A stretch of DNA of 64,000 nucleotides from assembly GCA_001304875.1 (NCBI GenBank), contig BBZO01000013.1, positions 29,705 through 93,704 of the forward strand. The letters are read 5' to 3'. Position numbers and translations under genes: made by a program. Below, in pieces: positions 34,885 through 45,410 of this stretch; the first letter of the stretch is position 1; every line of letters starts with the position of its first letter. The notes below the pieces were generated by a model. That model was not told the DNA's origin and made no database searches. It saw only the letters and a program-made list of their open reading frames with translations. The DNA comes from Clostridia bacterium UC5.1-2E3. GTDB lineage: Bacteria; Bacillota; Clostridia; Lachnospirales; Lachnospiraceae.

Positions 34885-35316
34885 ATGACCGAGGAAAAAG
34901 ATCTGGGAAAACGCCTGATGGTACTCTGCCATCAGATGCGCCGTTTCCTGGATCAGATCACCAGAGACTATGAGATCACCGGCGTCCAAAGCCGTGTCCT
35001 GCACTTTGTCTGCGAGCATTCCAGGACGGGGCCAGTGTACCAGAAGGACATCGAGAACGAGTTCCACATCCGCCGCTCCACGGCCACAGGGATTTTAAAG
35101 CTGATGGAGAAGAACGGCATGATCGGGAAGGAGAGCGTTCCCGAGGACGCGCGTCTTAAGAGGCTCAAGGTGACGGCGCGCGGCATGGAGTACGCCGAAC
35201 GCATGCAGCAGGGGATTCTTAAGATGGAGGAGCAGCTTATTTCGGGACTCACCGATGAGGAGGTGCGCCTTTTTGAGTCCATCCTCGCCAAGATATCCCA
35301 GAATATCGGCTGCTAA
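34885..35316 (+). CDS. MarR-family repressor
   Basis: 143 residues, intact. Winged helix: ITGVQSRVLHFVCEH, VYQKDIENEFHIRRSTATGILKLMEKNGMI, and the wing PEDARLKRLKVTARG. Flanking helices for dimerisation are present at both ends. AAGGAGG precedes ATG 34885. Its own promoter holds a MarR-type dyad. It is followed after 41 bp by two ABC exporter half-genes, the classic regulator-plus-multidrug-exporter layout. Confidence 0.9.
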   Translation: MTEEKDLGKRLMVLCHQMRRFLDQITRDYEITGVQSRVLHFVCEHSRTGPVYQKDIENEFHIRRSTATGILKLMEKNGMIGKESVPEDARLKRLKVTARGMEYAERMQQGILKMEEQLISGLTDEEVRLFESILAKISQNIGC

Positions 35317-35357
35317 AATGACAGAACTAGAAGAGACATAAGAAAGGAGAGAAATGC

Positions 35358-37109
35358 ATGGTAAAAGTTATACTTGCCCAGGTGAAGGAATTTAAAAAAG
35401 CCTCCATCTGCACACCGCTTTTCATGCTTCTGGAGGTCGCCGTGGAGATGATGATTCCGCTTCTGATGTCCTCCATCATCGACGACGGTGTGGAGAAGGG
35501 CGACATCCATCACATCTACGTGGTGGGAGCAGCCATGCTGGTGCTGGCGGCCGTGGGCCTGTTTGCGGGCGTCATGGGAGGCCGTTTCGGCGCGCAGGCA
35601 TCTGCGGGACTCGCAAAAATCTGAGGGAGGCCATGTATGAGAACATCCAGGGCTACTCATTTTCCAATATTGATAAATTCAGTACAGCGGGCCTGGTGAC
35701 CCGTCTGACCACCGACGTGACCAACGTGCAGAACGCGTATCAGATGATTCTGCGCATGTGCACCAGGCCCCGGCCAGCCTGATCTGCGCCATGTGCATGG
35801 CGTTCCTCATAAGCGCCAGACTGGCCAGCATCTATCTGGTGGCCGTCATCATTCTGGGCTTTCTGCTGTTTCTCATCATGAGCCGGACGACGAAGTATTT
35901 CCGCCAGGTGTTTGAACAGTACGACGCTTGAACGCCAGCGTGCAGGAAAATGTCTCCGCCATCCGCGTGGTGAAGGCCTACGTCCGCGAGGACTATGAAA
36001 AGGACCGCTTTAAGAAGGCCAGCAAAGGCCTATACGATATGTTCGTGAAGGCGGAGAATATTCTGACGCTCAACGCGCCGCTCATGCAGCTTACGGTGTA
36101 TTCCTGTATCCTGGGAATCAGCTGGTTGGGCGCGAAGATGATCGTGGGAGGAAGTCTGACCACCGGCGAGATGATGAGCCTTCTGGCCTACTGTATGAAC
36201 ATTCTCATGAGTCTGATGATGCTCTCCATGATCTTCGTCATGGTGACCATGAGCACGGCCAGCGCCAGACGTATCGCCGAGGTGCTGGAGGAGAAGAGCG
36301 ATCTCCACAACCCGGAAAACCCGGTTCACGAGGTGGCCGACGGAAGCATCCGCTTTGAGAATGTGGACTTTACCTACAAAAAGGACAGCGAGCACCGGGT
36401 ACTTAAAAATGTCAATCTGGATATCCATTCTGGTGAGACCATCGGAATTATCGGCGGCACCGGAAGCGCCAAGACCAGCCTGGTAAATTTAATCAGCCGT
36501 CTCTATGATGTCAGCGCCGGCCGCGTGCTGGTGGGCGGACGGGACGTGAGAGAGTACGATCTGGATTCCCTGAGAAACCAGGTGTCCGTGGTGCTCCAGA
36601 AAAATGTGCTGTTCTCCGGAACCATCTACGAGAACCTGCGCTGGGGCGACGAGCACGCCACCGACGAGGAGTGCAGGCGCGCCTGCCGCCTGGCCTGCGC
36701 CGACGAGTTTATCGATAAGATGCCCGACGGTTATAACACTTACATCGAGCAGGGCGGAAGCAATGTGTCCGGCGGCCAGAAGCAGAGACTCTGTATCGCC
36801 AGGGCTCTCTTAAAGAAGCCGAAGATTCTGATTCTGGACGATTCCACCAGCGCCGTGGACACTGCCACCGACGCGAAGATACGCAGGGCGTTCGCGGAGG
36901 AGATCCCGGATACCACGAAGATCATCATTGCCCAGAGAGTGGCAAGCGTGGCCCAGGCTGACCGCATCATCGTCATGGACGACGGTCAGGTCAACGGCTT
37001 CGGCACCCACGAGGAGCTTCTGGAAACCAATGAGATTTACAGAGAGGTCTACCAGTCCCAGACAAGCGGCGGCGGAGACTTCGACGAGAATGGAGGTGGA
37101 GACCAGTGA
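35358..37109 (+). CDS. heterodimeric ABC exporter, subunit 1
   Basis: About 585 residues after restoring single bases near 35622 (A), 35765 (G) and 35930 (C). The membrane half has six helices with the coupling region NASVQENVSAIRVVKAYVRE. In the ATPase half Walker A reads GGTGSAKTSL, with Ala where Gly usually precedes the Lys; the signature is VSGGQKQRL, Walker B LILDDST, i.e. Asp instead of the catalytic Glu after Walker B, and the switch residue is Gln in AQRVAS instead of His. These changes mark the degenerate site of heterodimeric exporters such as BmrC/TM287. It overlaps subunit 2 by 4 bp. Confidence 0.85.
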
Positions 37110-38932
37110 AACGACTGTTAGGATATGTACTGAAACGCTACTGGCTGGCCTGTGCCTTTGTGGTCATCTGCATTTTCATAAGCGTCCTGGCCAACGTGCA
37201 GGGAACCATGTTCATGCAGACGCTGATCGACCAGTATATTCTGCCCATGATCGGCACGCCGGATCCGGATTTCGGGCCTTTGGCGGGAGCAATTCTGCGG
37301 GTGGCCATGTTTTATGTGATCGGAGCGGCGGCCACGTTCACCTATAACCGCGTCATGGTCCGGGTGAGCCAGGGAACCTTAAAATCCATAAGGGACGACT
37401 TATTCAGCCATATGCAGAGCCTTCCGATCCGATATTTTGATACCCACGCCCACGGCGACATCATGTCCATTTACACCAACGATGTGGATACGCTGCGGCA
37501 GATGATCAGCCAGAGTATCCCGCAGCTGGCAAACTCGGCCATCACCGTGGTCAGTGTGTTTGTCAGCATGCTGATTTTAAATATTCCGCTGACGGTGCTC
37601 ACCCTCTGCATGGTGGGACTGATGCTGACCGTGGCCAGAAAGCTGGCGGGCTTAAGCGGAACATATTTCGTCAGCCAGCAGAAGGCCCTCGGCGCGGTCA
37701 ACGGCTACATCGAGGAGATGATGGAGGGGCAGAAGGTGGTCAAGGTGTTCTGCCACGAGGAGAAGAGCCTTGAGGAGTTTAAAAAGTTAAACGACCAGCT
37801 CTACGAGAGCGCCTACAACGCCAACAAGTTTGCCAACATCTTAATGCCTGTGAACGCACAGCTGGGAAATGTGAGCTACGTGGTCTGCGCCATCGCCGGC
37901 GGCATCCTGGCCCTGGGAAATGTGGGCGGGTTCACGCTGGGCGGCCTGGCCAGCTTCCTCACGTTCAACAAGAGCTTCAACATGCCCATCAACCAGATCA
38001 GCATGCAGTTAAACAGCATCGTCATGGCCCTGGCCGGCGCGCGCAGAGTCTTCGAGCTGATGGACGAGGAGCCGGAGGTTGATAACGGCTATGTGACGCT
38101 GGTAAACGCGAAGGAGGAGAACGGGCAGCTGGTTCCCACGAAGGAGCGCACCGGCTGCTGGGCCTGGAAACACACCCACCAGGCCGACGGGACCACCGAT
38201 TACGTGCGGCTCACCGGTGACGTGGTGTTCGACGACGTGGATTTCGGATACACCGACGAGAAGATCGTGCTCCACAACATTAAACTCTATGCCACGCCGG
38301 GACAGAAGATCGCCTTTGTGGGCTCCACGGGAGCGGGAAAGACCACGATCACCAACCTGATCAACCGGTTTTACGACATACAGGACGGAAAGATCCGCTA
38401 CGACGGCATCAATATCAATAAGATAAAGAAGGCGGACCTGCGCCGTTCCCTGGGAATCGTGCTGCAGGACACCCACCTGTTCACCAACACGGTCATGGAA
38501 AATATCCGCTACGGCCGTCTGGACGCCACCGACGAGGAGGTCATCGCGGCGGCGAAGCTGGCCAATGCAGACAGCTTCATCCGCCGGCTGCCCAAGGGTT
38601 ACCAGACCGTGATCACCGGCGACGGCGCCAGCTTAAGCCAGGGGCAGAGACAGCTTCTCTCTATCGCCCGCGCGGCCGTGGCCGATCCGCCTGTGCTGAT
38701 CCTCGACGAGGCCACGTCCTCCATCGATACCAGAACCGAGCGCCTGGTGCAGGACGGCATGGATAAGCTGATGGCGGGCAGGACCACGTTTGTCATCGCC
38801 CACCGGCTCTCCACGGTCAAGAACAGCGACTGTATCATGGTGCTGGAGCAGGGCCGCATCATCGAGCGAGGAACCCACGACCAGCTCATGGCGGAGAACG
38901 GGCGCTACTGTCAGCTCTACAACGGAAAATAG
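37106..38932 (+). CDS. heterodimeric ABC exporter, subunit 2
   Basis: An intact 608-residue protein starting at GTG 37106, with GGAGGTGGAG upstream. Six membrane helices are followed by an insertion-bearing linker and the ATPase domain: Walker A GSTGAGKTT near residue 410, Q-loop VLQDTHLF, signature LSQGQRQ, Walker B LILDEATSS with catalytic Glu, and His in IAHRLST. This is the catalytically competent partner of subunit 1. About 40 residues (NAKEENGQLVPTKERTG-x-WAWKH region) between the membrane and ATPase parts are unusual and were also seen by me in related clostridial pairs. Probably drug or lipid/peptide export. Confidence 0.9.
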   Translation: MKRLLGYVLKRYWLACAFVVICIFISVLANVQGTMFMQTLIDQYILPMIGTPDPDFGPLAGAILRVAMFYVIGAAATFTYNRVMVRVSQGTLKSIRDDLFSHMQSLPIRYFDTHAHGDIMSIYTNDVDTLRQMISQSIPQLANSAITVVSVFVSMLILNIPLTVLTLCMVGLMLTVARKLAGLSGTYFVSQQKALGAVNGYIEEMMEGQKVVKVFCHEEKSLEEFKKLNDQLYESAYNANKFANILMPVNAQLGNVSYVVCAIAGGILALGNVGGFTLGGLASFLTFNKSFNMPINQISMQLNSIVMALAGARRVFELMDEEPEVDNGYVTLVNAKEENGQLVPTKERTGCWAWKHTHQADGTTDYVRLTGDVVFDDVDFGYTDEKIVLHNIKLYATPGQKIAFVGSTGAGKTTITNLINRFYDIQDGKIRYDGININKIKKADLRRSLGIVLQDTHLFTNTVMENIRYGRLDATDEEVIAAAKLANADSFIRRLPKGYQTVITGDGASLSQGQRQLLSIARAAVADPPVLILDEATSSIDTRTERLVQDGMDKLMAGRTTFVIAHRLSTVKNSDCIMVLEQGRIIERGTHDQLMAENGRYCQLYNGK

Positions 38933-38944
38933 CAGGATAGTTTT

Positions 38945-40434
38945 ATGGAAAGAAAACAGAGTCTTCATAACCTGTGGCTCTCCTTTCCCCTTCAGAAGAA
39001 AGTGCGCGTTATGGTGCTGCCGGCGGCCGCCGCTCTGGCCGCCGCCGTGGCGCTCATCGCGCTGGCGGTGTATTTCGGGATCGGGGGCTTTAAGGGAATA
39101 CTGGATCATCAGTCGGAGAGCCTTAAGTTCCGCCAGGCGGTGGACGCGGAGCGGCAGGCATTTGACACATATGTGAAACAGGGAACGGACGAGAGTCTTG
39201 AAGCGTTCCTGTCCGCGGGGGACGGGACGAGGGAGGCTCTCGTTTTGCTGCCCTTTGACAGCGGCGGGATGAGCGAGGAGCGCTATGCGAAAACCTGGTC
39301 CATATGGAATCTCTATGAGAGCTATGTGGAGGAGAGAGAGGAGTTTCTCTCCATGGAGGACCGGGGGGATACTTATATAGAAAAGATCTATGAGCTCTAT
39401 GAGATACAGGACTACCTCTCAGAGTATGCCGGGGACCTTCAGCAGATAAGCACGGAGGAGGGAAACCGCCAGTATCGTGTGATCCTTCCGGTGCTCTTTG
39501 TGCTGGCGGCGGCAGTCCTTGTCATGACGGCGGCCTTCGCGGTGTCGGTGTTCTTTATGGGGCGGACCATGAAGCGGTATCTGGTGGAGCCGGTTCTCCT
39601 CCTGGCCGAGGAGGCCGCCAGGATCGGCGCCAGCGATTTTAGCGGCCCGGATCCGTCGCCCAGGGGCGGCGACGAGATGGCCTTTCTGATCAGATCGTTC
39701 GTCACGATGAAGCATTCGACGAAGGGCTACATCGAAACACTGAAGGAAAAGCATGAGATGGAGAAACAGATGGAGGCCATCCGCCTGCAGATGTTAAAAA
39801 ACCAGATCAATCCCCATTTCCTGTTCAACACCTTAAACGCCATCGCGGGCATGGCGCAGATCGAGGATGCGGAGACGACGGAGCGGATGATCGAGGCCCT
39901 GAGCCGTCTGTTCCGCTACAATCTGAAGACCACCGCCTCCGTGATGCCCCTGGAGCGGGAGATCGCGTGGTGAAGGACTACGTGTACCTGCAGAAGATGC
40001 GCTTCGGGGAGCGGATCACCTGCACCTTCGACTGCGCGCCGGAGACGGAGGCGGAGCTGGTCCCGTCCTTTGCCCTGCAGCCGCTGATCGAAAATTCCAT
40101 CGTTCACGGATTGGCGGCGAAGCCGGAGGGTGGTAAAATATATGTGAGAACCTGGATGGAGCGCGGGCACGTGATTCTCTCGGTGGCGGACACCGGCGTC
40201 GGCATTCCGGCGGACCGCCTGGCGGAGATACGGCTGGCCCTGAGGCTGGGGCAGGAGGATAAGACCGGCGTGGGGCTCGGCAATATTTACCGCAGGATTC
40301 ACTCCATGTGCGAGGACGGGCAGTTCTTCATAGACAGCAGGGAAAACTGCGGCACGGTGATCCGGCTTTCGTTTCTCGCCTCCGGGAAAAGAGGCGGGGA
40401 GAAGGAAGGGGGAGACGGTACATGTACCAGGTAA
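38945..40434 (+). CDS. LytS/YesM-type sensor histidine kinase
   Basis: About 496 residues after adding one G near 39968 (REIAVVKDYVYLQKMRFG). Layout: membrane helix at residues ~22-48, an extracytoplasmic helical sensor of ~135 residues, second helix near 185-207, HAMP-like linker, then the His_kinase domain QMLKNQINPHFLFNTLNAIAG with the phospho-His in NPHFLFN, and an ATPase domain with QPLIENSIVHGL and VADTGVGIP and GVGLGNIYRR. The extracytoplasmic part is a four-helix-bundle type sensor, known to take ligands directly or via binding proteins. It overlaps the regulator gene by 13 bp and lies before a TRAP transporter. Confidence 0.87.
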
Positions 40435-41209
40435 TGATCGTGGATGATGAGATGCTTGAGAGGATGGCTCTCGGCAAAAAATTGAAGAAGCATTTCGGCG
40501 ATCTGCTTCAGATCGTGCAGGCGGAGAATGGCATCGAGGCCGTGCGCACGTTTAAGAAGCTGCGGCCGAGAATCGTCATCATGGATATCGGTATGCCCGG
40601 AATGAACGGCGTGTCGGCGGCGGAGGCGATTCACGAGCTCGACCGCCAGGCGGTGATCATTTTCCTCACGGCCTTCGACGAGTTTTCCTACGCAAAGCGC
40701 GCCATCTCCATCGGGGCGCTGGAGTACCTTTTAAAGCCCTGCGAGGAGAGGGAGCTTCTCCCGGTCATGGAGGAGGCCATGCGGCAGGCCGACCTGCGTC
40801 AGATGAACGAGGAGCTCTATGTGCGGGAACATCCGGCGGACGAGGGCGTGCGGGCGGACGAGGAGGTGAGCGAGTCCGGAATCCGGGACGTGGCTCCGTG
40901 ATCCAGGAGTACGTGAGGAAGCACTACATGCAGGAGATTTCCATGCAGGATGCGGCCCGGGCCATGAACTACTCTGACTCCTATTTCTGCAAGCTGTTCA
41001 AGCAGTGCTTTGACCAGAATTTTACCACCTATCTGACGGACGTGAGGATCCGGGAGGCCAAACGGCTTCTGGCAGATCAGGGGATGAGCGTGCGGGACGT
41101 GGGGTTAAACGTCGGCTACGGGGATTCCCGGTATTTTTCCCGTGTGTTCAAACGGATGACGGGTATGCTTCCCTCGGAGTACAGAGACAGACATTATGCA
41201 CAAAAATAG
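40422..41209 (+). CDS. YesN-type response regulator with AraC output domain
   Basis: About 263 residues after adding one base near 40893 (joining GIRDVAP and VIQEYVRKHY). The receiver has VDDEMLERMALGKKL, the phospho-Asp in IVIMDIGMPGMNG, and LKPCEE. The C-terminal AraC domain shows ISMQDAARAMNYSDSYFCKLFKQCFDQNFTTYL and SVRDVGLNVGYGDSRYFSRVFKRMTGMLPSEYR. It is co-transcribed with the kinase and probably activates the TRAP genes starting at 41397. Confidence 0.87.
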
Positions 41210-41263
41210 ACAATATTTTTTGTAAAAATAGCTAAAAATTTATGGTTAAGAAAACGTTAAGGT

Positions 41264-41294
41264 CAAAATAATCCACCTTGACCACATTATTTTG
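41264..41294. promoter_or_regulatory. inverted repeat upstream of the TRAP operon
   Basis: CAAAATAAT (41264-41272) and ATTATTTTG (41286-41294) are perfect inverted complements 13 bp apart, and TTGACC lies in the gap. The segment sits 55-85 bp after the response regulator stop, where an activator site for the TRAP operon is expected. The link to the regulator is inference. Confidence 0.45.
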
Positions 41295-41396
41295 CACTAT
41301 TCAAATATCCCTCCCGGCTATATAATGAGATCACTGTTAAGACGGCGCCAGAGCTTAACAAGAGAGCATTATTTATCGAGCAGCGGGAGGGATTTT

Positions 41397-42411
41397 TTGC
41401 GCTTTTTCTCCAGGAAAACAGTTGTGTTTGCGGCGGCATTGGCTGCGTTTTCGGTTTCTGGATGTTCCAGGGAGCCTGAAGGACCAGACTATGTGCTCAC
41501 CTATGCGGAAACCAGCCGGAGGACTATGCCACCACTCTGGGGCATACGAGTTTGCCAGGCTGGTGGAGGCCGAGACGGACGGACGCATCGTGATCCGTGT
41601 CGTGTCGGACGGCGAGCTGGGAGATGAGGAAGAGATCTGGAAGCAGCTGAAGCTGGGAGGAATCGATTTTGCCAGAATGTCGCTGTCACCGCTTGTGGAT
41701 GACCTTCCGAAGTTAAATGTGCTGTTCCTTCCCTACCTGTACCGCGACGACACGCACATGTGGGCGGTGCTGGACGGGGAGATGGGAGAGGAGTTTCTTG
41801 CGGAGTTTGAAGGCTCCGGGGGGAAGGCTCTCTCCTGGTATGACGGAGGCGCGCGGAATTTTTACACCGTGCACGGTCCTGTGAGAAGCCCGGAGGATCT
41901 TGAAGGGCTGCGGATCAGGATACAGTCGTCGGAGATGATGGAGGATCTGGTGGAGGCGCTGGGGGCTGTCCCCGTTTCCATGGCCTTCTCGGAGGTCTAC
42001 GCCGGGCTTCAGACCGGCGTGATCGACGGGGCGGAGAACAACTGGTCTTCCTTTGAGTCATCCGGCCATTACCGTGTGGCGGGGTATTACACCGTGGACG
42101 AGCACAGCCGCGTGCCGGAGGTGCAGCTGGTGTCGGAGTCTGCCTGGGAGAAGCTTTCCGCGAAAGACCGGGAGATTCTTCTGCGCTGCGCAAAGGAATC
42201 CGCCGCGTACGAGCGGGAGATGTGGAAACGCCAGCAGGAGGAGGCGGAGCGTGCGGTCTGGGAATCCGGCTGTACGGTCATAGAACTCTCCGCGGAGGAG
42301 AAGGAAGCATTTTACCGCTGCGTGGAGCCTGTCTATGATAAATACTGCGCCGAGTATATGGATATTGTAGAGAAGATCCGTAAAATCGGAGAACATGAGA
42401 GAGAAGAATAA
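41397..42411 (+). CDS. TRAP-type solute-binding lipoprotein 1 (DctP family)
   Basis: About 339 residues after adding one A near 41508 and one G near 41543 (YAENQPEDYATTLGAYEFARLV). The proposed TTG start at 41397 has GGGAGG six bases upstream and leads directly into a lipoprotein signal ending VSGC; ATG 41325 is an alternative with a long leader. DctP marks: GDEEEIWKQLKLGGIDFARMS, LPYLYRDD, SWYDGGARNFYT with the ligand Arg region, LRIRIQSSEMMEDLVEALGAVPVSMAFSEVYAGLQTGVIDGAENNW. It lies 33 bp upstream of a second DctP gene. Either both feed the same membrane part or this one serves the adjacent sensor kinase. Confidence 0.83.
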
Positions 42412-42444
42412 TTTGTTATATATGGAAGGAAAGGTAGGAGCACT

Positions 42445-43467
42445 GTGAGAAAGACGATAAAACGCTTCGCCGCGGCCGGACTTGCCGCTGCGGCCATTCT
42501 GTCTCTGACAGGCTGCGGATCTCTGACCGACGGAAAGAGAATCATCCGCGTCTCCCACGCTCAGTCGGAAACGCACCCGGAGCATCTGGGACTTCTGGCA
42601 TTCAAGGAGTATGTGGAGGAACATCTGGGGGATAAGTACGAGGTGCAGATATTCCCCAACGAGCTTCTGGGATCTGCCCAGAAGGCCATCGAGCTGACGC
42701 AGACGGGGGCCATCGATTTCGTCGTGGCGGGAACCGCGAACCTGGAGACCTTCGCGGAGGTGTATGAAATTTTCAGTATGCCGTATCTGTTTGATTCGGA
42801 GGAGGTCTATAAATCCGTGATGCAGGACACCGACTACATGGAGCAGGTGTACGCGTCCACGGACGAGGCCGGATTCCGCGTTGTCACCTGGTACAATGCG
42901 GGCACGAGAAATTTCTATGCCAAGACGCCGATCAACACACCGGATGATCTGACCGGCAAGAAGATTCGCGTGCAGCAGAGCCCGGCCAGCGTGGCCATGG
43001 CCAACGCCTTCGGGGCAGCGGCTGCTCCCATGGGATTCGGCGAGGTCTACACGGCGATCCAGCAGGGCGTCATCGACGGAGCGGAGAACAATGAGCTGGC
43101 GCTGACCAACAACAAGCACGGCGAGGTGGCCAAGTATTACAGCTACAACAAGCATCAGATGGTGCCGGATATGCTGGTGGCGAACTTAAAGTTTTTAAAC
43201 GGCTTAAGCGACGAGGAGTATCAGGTATTTAAGGAAGCGGCCCTTCTCTCTACCGAGGTGGAGATGGAGGAGTGGGACAAGAGCATCGAGGAGGCAAAGC
43301 AGATTGCCGCGGAGCAGATGGGCGTCGAATTTCTCGACGTGGACGTGAACGCGTTCAAGGAGAAGGTTCTGCCGCTGCACGAGTCCATGCTGGAGGAGAA
43401 TCCTAAGATTGTGGATCTCTACGACCATATCCAGGCCGCTAATGAGCTTGCAAAGGGGGAAGAGTAA
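42445..43467 (+). CDS. dctP: TRAP-type solute-binding lipoprotein 2 (DctP family)
   Basis: An intact 340-residue protein from GTG 42445 with GGTAGGAGC upstream. Signal with lipobox SLTGC. DctP text: RVSHAQSETHPEHLGLLAFKEYVEEHLG, FPNELLGSAQKAIELTQTGAIDFVVAGT, SMPYLFDS, TWYNAGTRNFYAKTPINTPDDLTGKKIRVQQSP (Arg that binds the substrate carboxylate), MGFGEVYTAIQQGVIDGAENNEL. TRAP binding proteins of this branch carry organic acids such as uronates, keto or hydroxy acids. It directly precedes the DctQ and DctM genes. Confidence 0.92.
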   Translation: MRKTIKRFAAAGLAAAAILSLTGCGSLTDGKRIIRVSHAQSETHPEHLGLLAFKEYVEEHLGDKYEVQIFPNELLGSAQKAIELTQTGAIDFVVAGTANLETFAEVYEIFSMPYLFDSEEVYKSVMQDTDYMEQVYASTDEAGFRVVTWYNAGTRNFYAKTPINTPDDLTGKKIRVQQSPASVAMANAFGAAAAPMGFGEVYTAIQQGVIDGAENNELALTNNKHGEVAKYYSYNKHQMVPDMLVANLKFLNGLSDEEYQVFKEAALLSTEVEMEEWDKSIEEAKQIAAEQMGVEFLDVDVNAFKEKVLPLHESMLEENPKIVDLYDHIQAANELAKGEE

Positions 43468-43971
43468 ATGGAGAGGATGCGAAGTGCCAGAAAAATGGTT
43501 TTAAAGGTGATCGGCGTATGTATTATCGCACTGTTTGCTTTCATGACGCTGATCGGTACATACCAGATCGTCACCCGGTATTTCTTTAACCGGCCCAGCA
43601 CGGTCTCGGAGGAGCTTCTGACCTATTCCTTCACCTGGATGTCCCTGCTTGCGGCCGCCTACGTGTTCGGAAAGAGGGATCACATGCGCATGGGATTCCT
43701 GGCGGACCAGATCACGGGGCCGGCCAGAAAAATCATCGAGGTGCTGATCGACGGCTTAAGCTTCGCCCTGGCGGGCGTGGTGATGGTCTACGGCGGCGTG
43801 GCGATCACGAAGCTGACCACCATACAGATGACCGCGTCCTTAGGCGTTCCCATGGCCTATATCTATGTGATTGTGCCGGTTACGGGACTGCTGATCATGG
43901 TGTTCAGCGCCATGAATGCGGTTGACATGTTAAAACGTGATTTCAGTGAAAAGGGGGAGGCTAAGATATGA
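43468..43971 (+). CDS. dctQ: TRAP transporter small permease (DctQ)
   Basis: 167 residues, four hydrophobic helices, intact. Family text TRYFFNRPSTVSEELLTYSFTWMSLLAAAYVFGKRDHMRM in the first half and a C-terminal VPMAYIYVIVPVTGLLIMVFSAMNAVD are typical. It begins one base after the DctP stop and overlaps the DctM gene by 4 bp (ATGA). It forms the membrane complex with DctM. Confidence 0.92.
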   Translation: MERMRSARKMVLKVIGVCIIALFAFMTLIGTYQIVTRYFFNRPSTVSEELLTYSFTWMSLLAAAYVFGKRDHMRMGFLADQITGPARKIIEVLIDGLSFALAGVVMVYGGVAITKLTTIQMTASLGVPMAYIYVIVPVTGLLIMVFSAMNAVDMLKRDFSEKGEAKI

Positions 43972-45276
43972 GTACGATAGCAGTTGTATGCGGCCTGATT
44001 ATTTTTGCCCTTCTGGCCGTCATGCTTTTGTCGGGCGTTCCGATTGCGGTGGCGCTGGCGGTTTCATCCATCGTGGCGATTCTTCCGGTGCTTGATCTGG
44101 ACGTGGCGGTGCTCACGGGCGCGCAGAGAATTTTCTCCGGAATTTCCGTGTTCAGCCTGTTGGCGATCCCGTTCTTCATTCTGGCCGGAAATCTGATGAA
44201 CAAGGGCGGAATCGCCATCCGTCTGATCAATTTTGCGAAGATTTTCACGGGCAGCATCCCCGGTTCCCTGGCGCAGACCAACGCCGTGGCCAACATGCTG
44301 TTCGGCGCCATCTCCGGTTCCGGTACGGCGGCGGCCTCCGCCATGGGCTCCATCATCGGCCCCATCGAGGAGGAGGAGGGCTACGACCGTGATTTCTCCG
44401 CCGCGGCCAACATCGCGACGCGCCCACGGGACTGCTGATCCCGCCCAGCAACGTGATGATCACGTTCTCCCTGGTCAGCGGAGGCACCTCCGTGGCCGCG
44501 CTTTTCATGGCCGGCTACATCCCCGGCATTCTCTGGGGTATTGCTGTATGATCGTAATTTACTATTTTGCGAAGAAGAAGGGCTACAAGAGCTCTGCGAA
44601 GTACACGGCCTCTGAGAAGGTGAAGGTATTCTTCCAGGCGATCCCCTGCCTGTTAATGATTATCGTCGTAATCGGCGGAATCATCTCCGGTATTTTCACG
44701 GCCACCGAGGGAAGCGTCGTGGCCGTGGTTTACAGCATGATTCTCTCCATGGTGTTCTACAAGTCCATCAAGCCGTCAGAGCTGCCGAAGATCTTCCTGG
44801 ACAGCGCGGAGATGACTGGTATCATCATCTTCCTGATCGGCGTTTCCAGCATCATGAGCTGGGTGATGGCCTTCACCGGAATCCCGACTGCGATCTCCGA
44901 GTTTATGCTGGGAATCAGCGACAACCGCTATGTGATTCTTCTGATCATCAACATACTGCTGCTGATCGTTGGTACATTCATGGATATGACGCCGGCCTGC
45001 CTGATTTTCACGCCGATCTTCCTGCCGATCTGCCAGGCGCTGGGCATGAATACGGTTCACTTTGGTATTATGATGATCTTCAACCTGTGTATCGGTACGA
45101 TTACGCCTCCGGTTGGAACGACCCTGTTCGTGGGCGTAAAAGTGGGAAAAACGAAGATCGAGAACGTCATAAAGCCGCTTCTTCTTTACTTTGCAGCGAT
45201 CTTTGTGGTGCTCATGCTTGTCTCCTACATCCCGATTCTGTCACTGTGGCTGCCGGGACTTCTGGGGTATGTATAA
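43968..45276 (+). CDS. dctM: TRAP transporter large permease (DctM)
   Basis: About 437 residues after adding one G near 44422 (ANIATAPTGLLIPPSN) and one T near 44548 (GIAVMIVIYYFAKKKG). About 12 helices. Family text: LSGVPIAVALAVSSIVAI, GISVFSLLAIPFFILAGNLMNKGGIA, LAQTNAVANMLFGAISGSGTAAASAMGSI, and TFMDMTPACLIFTPIFLPICQALGMNTVHFGIMMIFNLCIGTITPPVGTTLFVG. It imports organic acids with Na+ or H+. It is the last gene of the operon and is followed by a strong terminator. Confidence 0.9.
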
Positions 45277-45304
45277 CAGTTGGTTTATATGAAATGATAT
45301 CTGG

Positions 45305-45355
45305 ATGCGGAACCGCTTTGCCGTCTGACGGCAGGGCGGGTTCCGCATTCTTTTT
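45305..45355 (+). terminator. terminator of the TRAP operon
   Basis: ATGCGGAACC (45305-45314) pairs with GGTTCCGCAT (45339-45348); an inner GCCGTC/GGC helix extends it. TCTTTTT follows. Confidence 0.85.
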
Positions 45356-45410
45356 ATATGGAGCCAGGGGTATATACAGTTAAGGAAATGGAGCTGGGGG
45401 TTCTCGCCGG

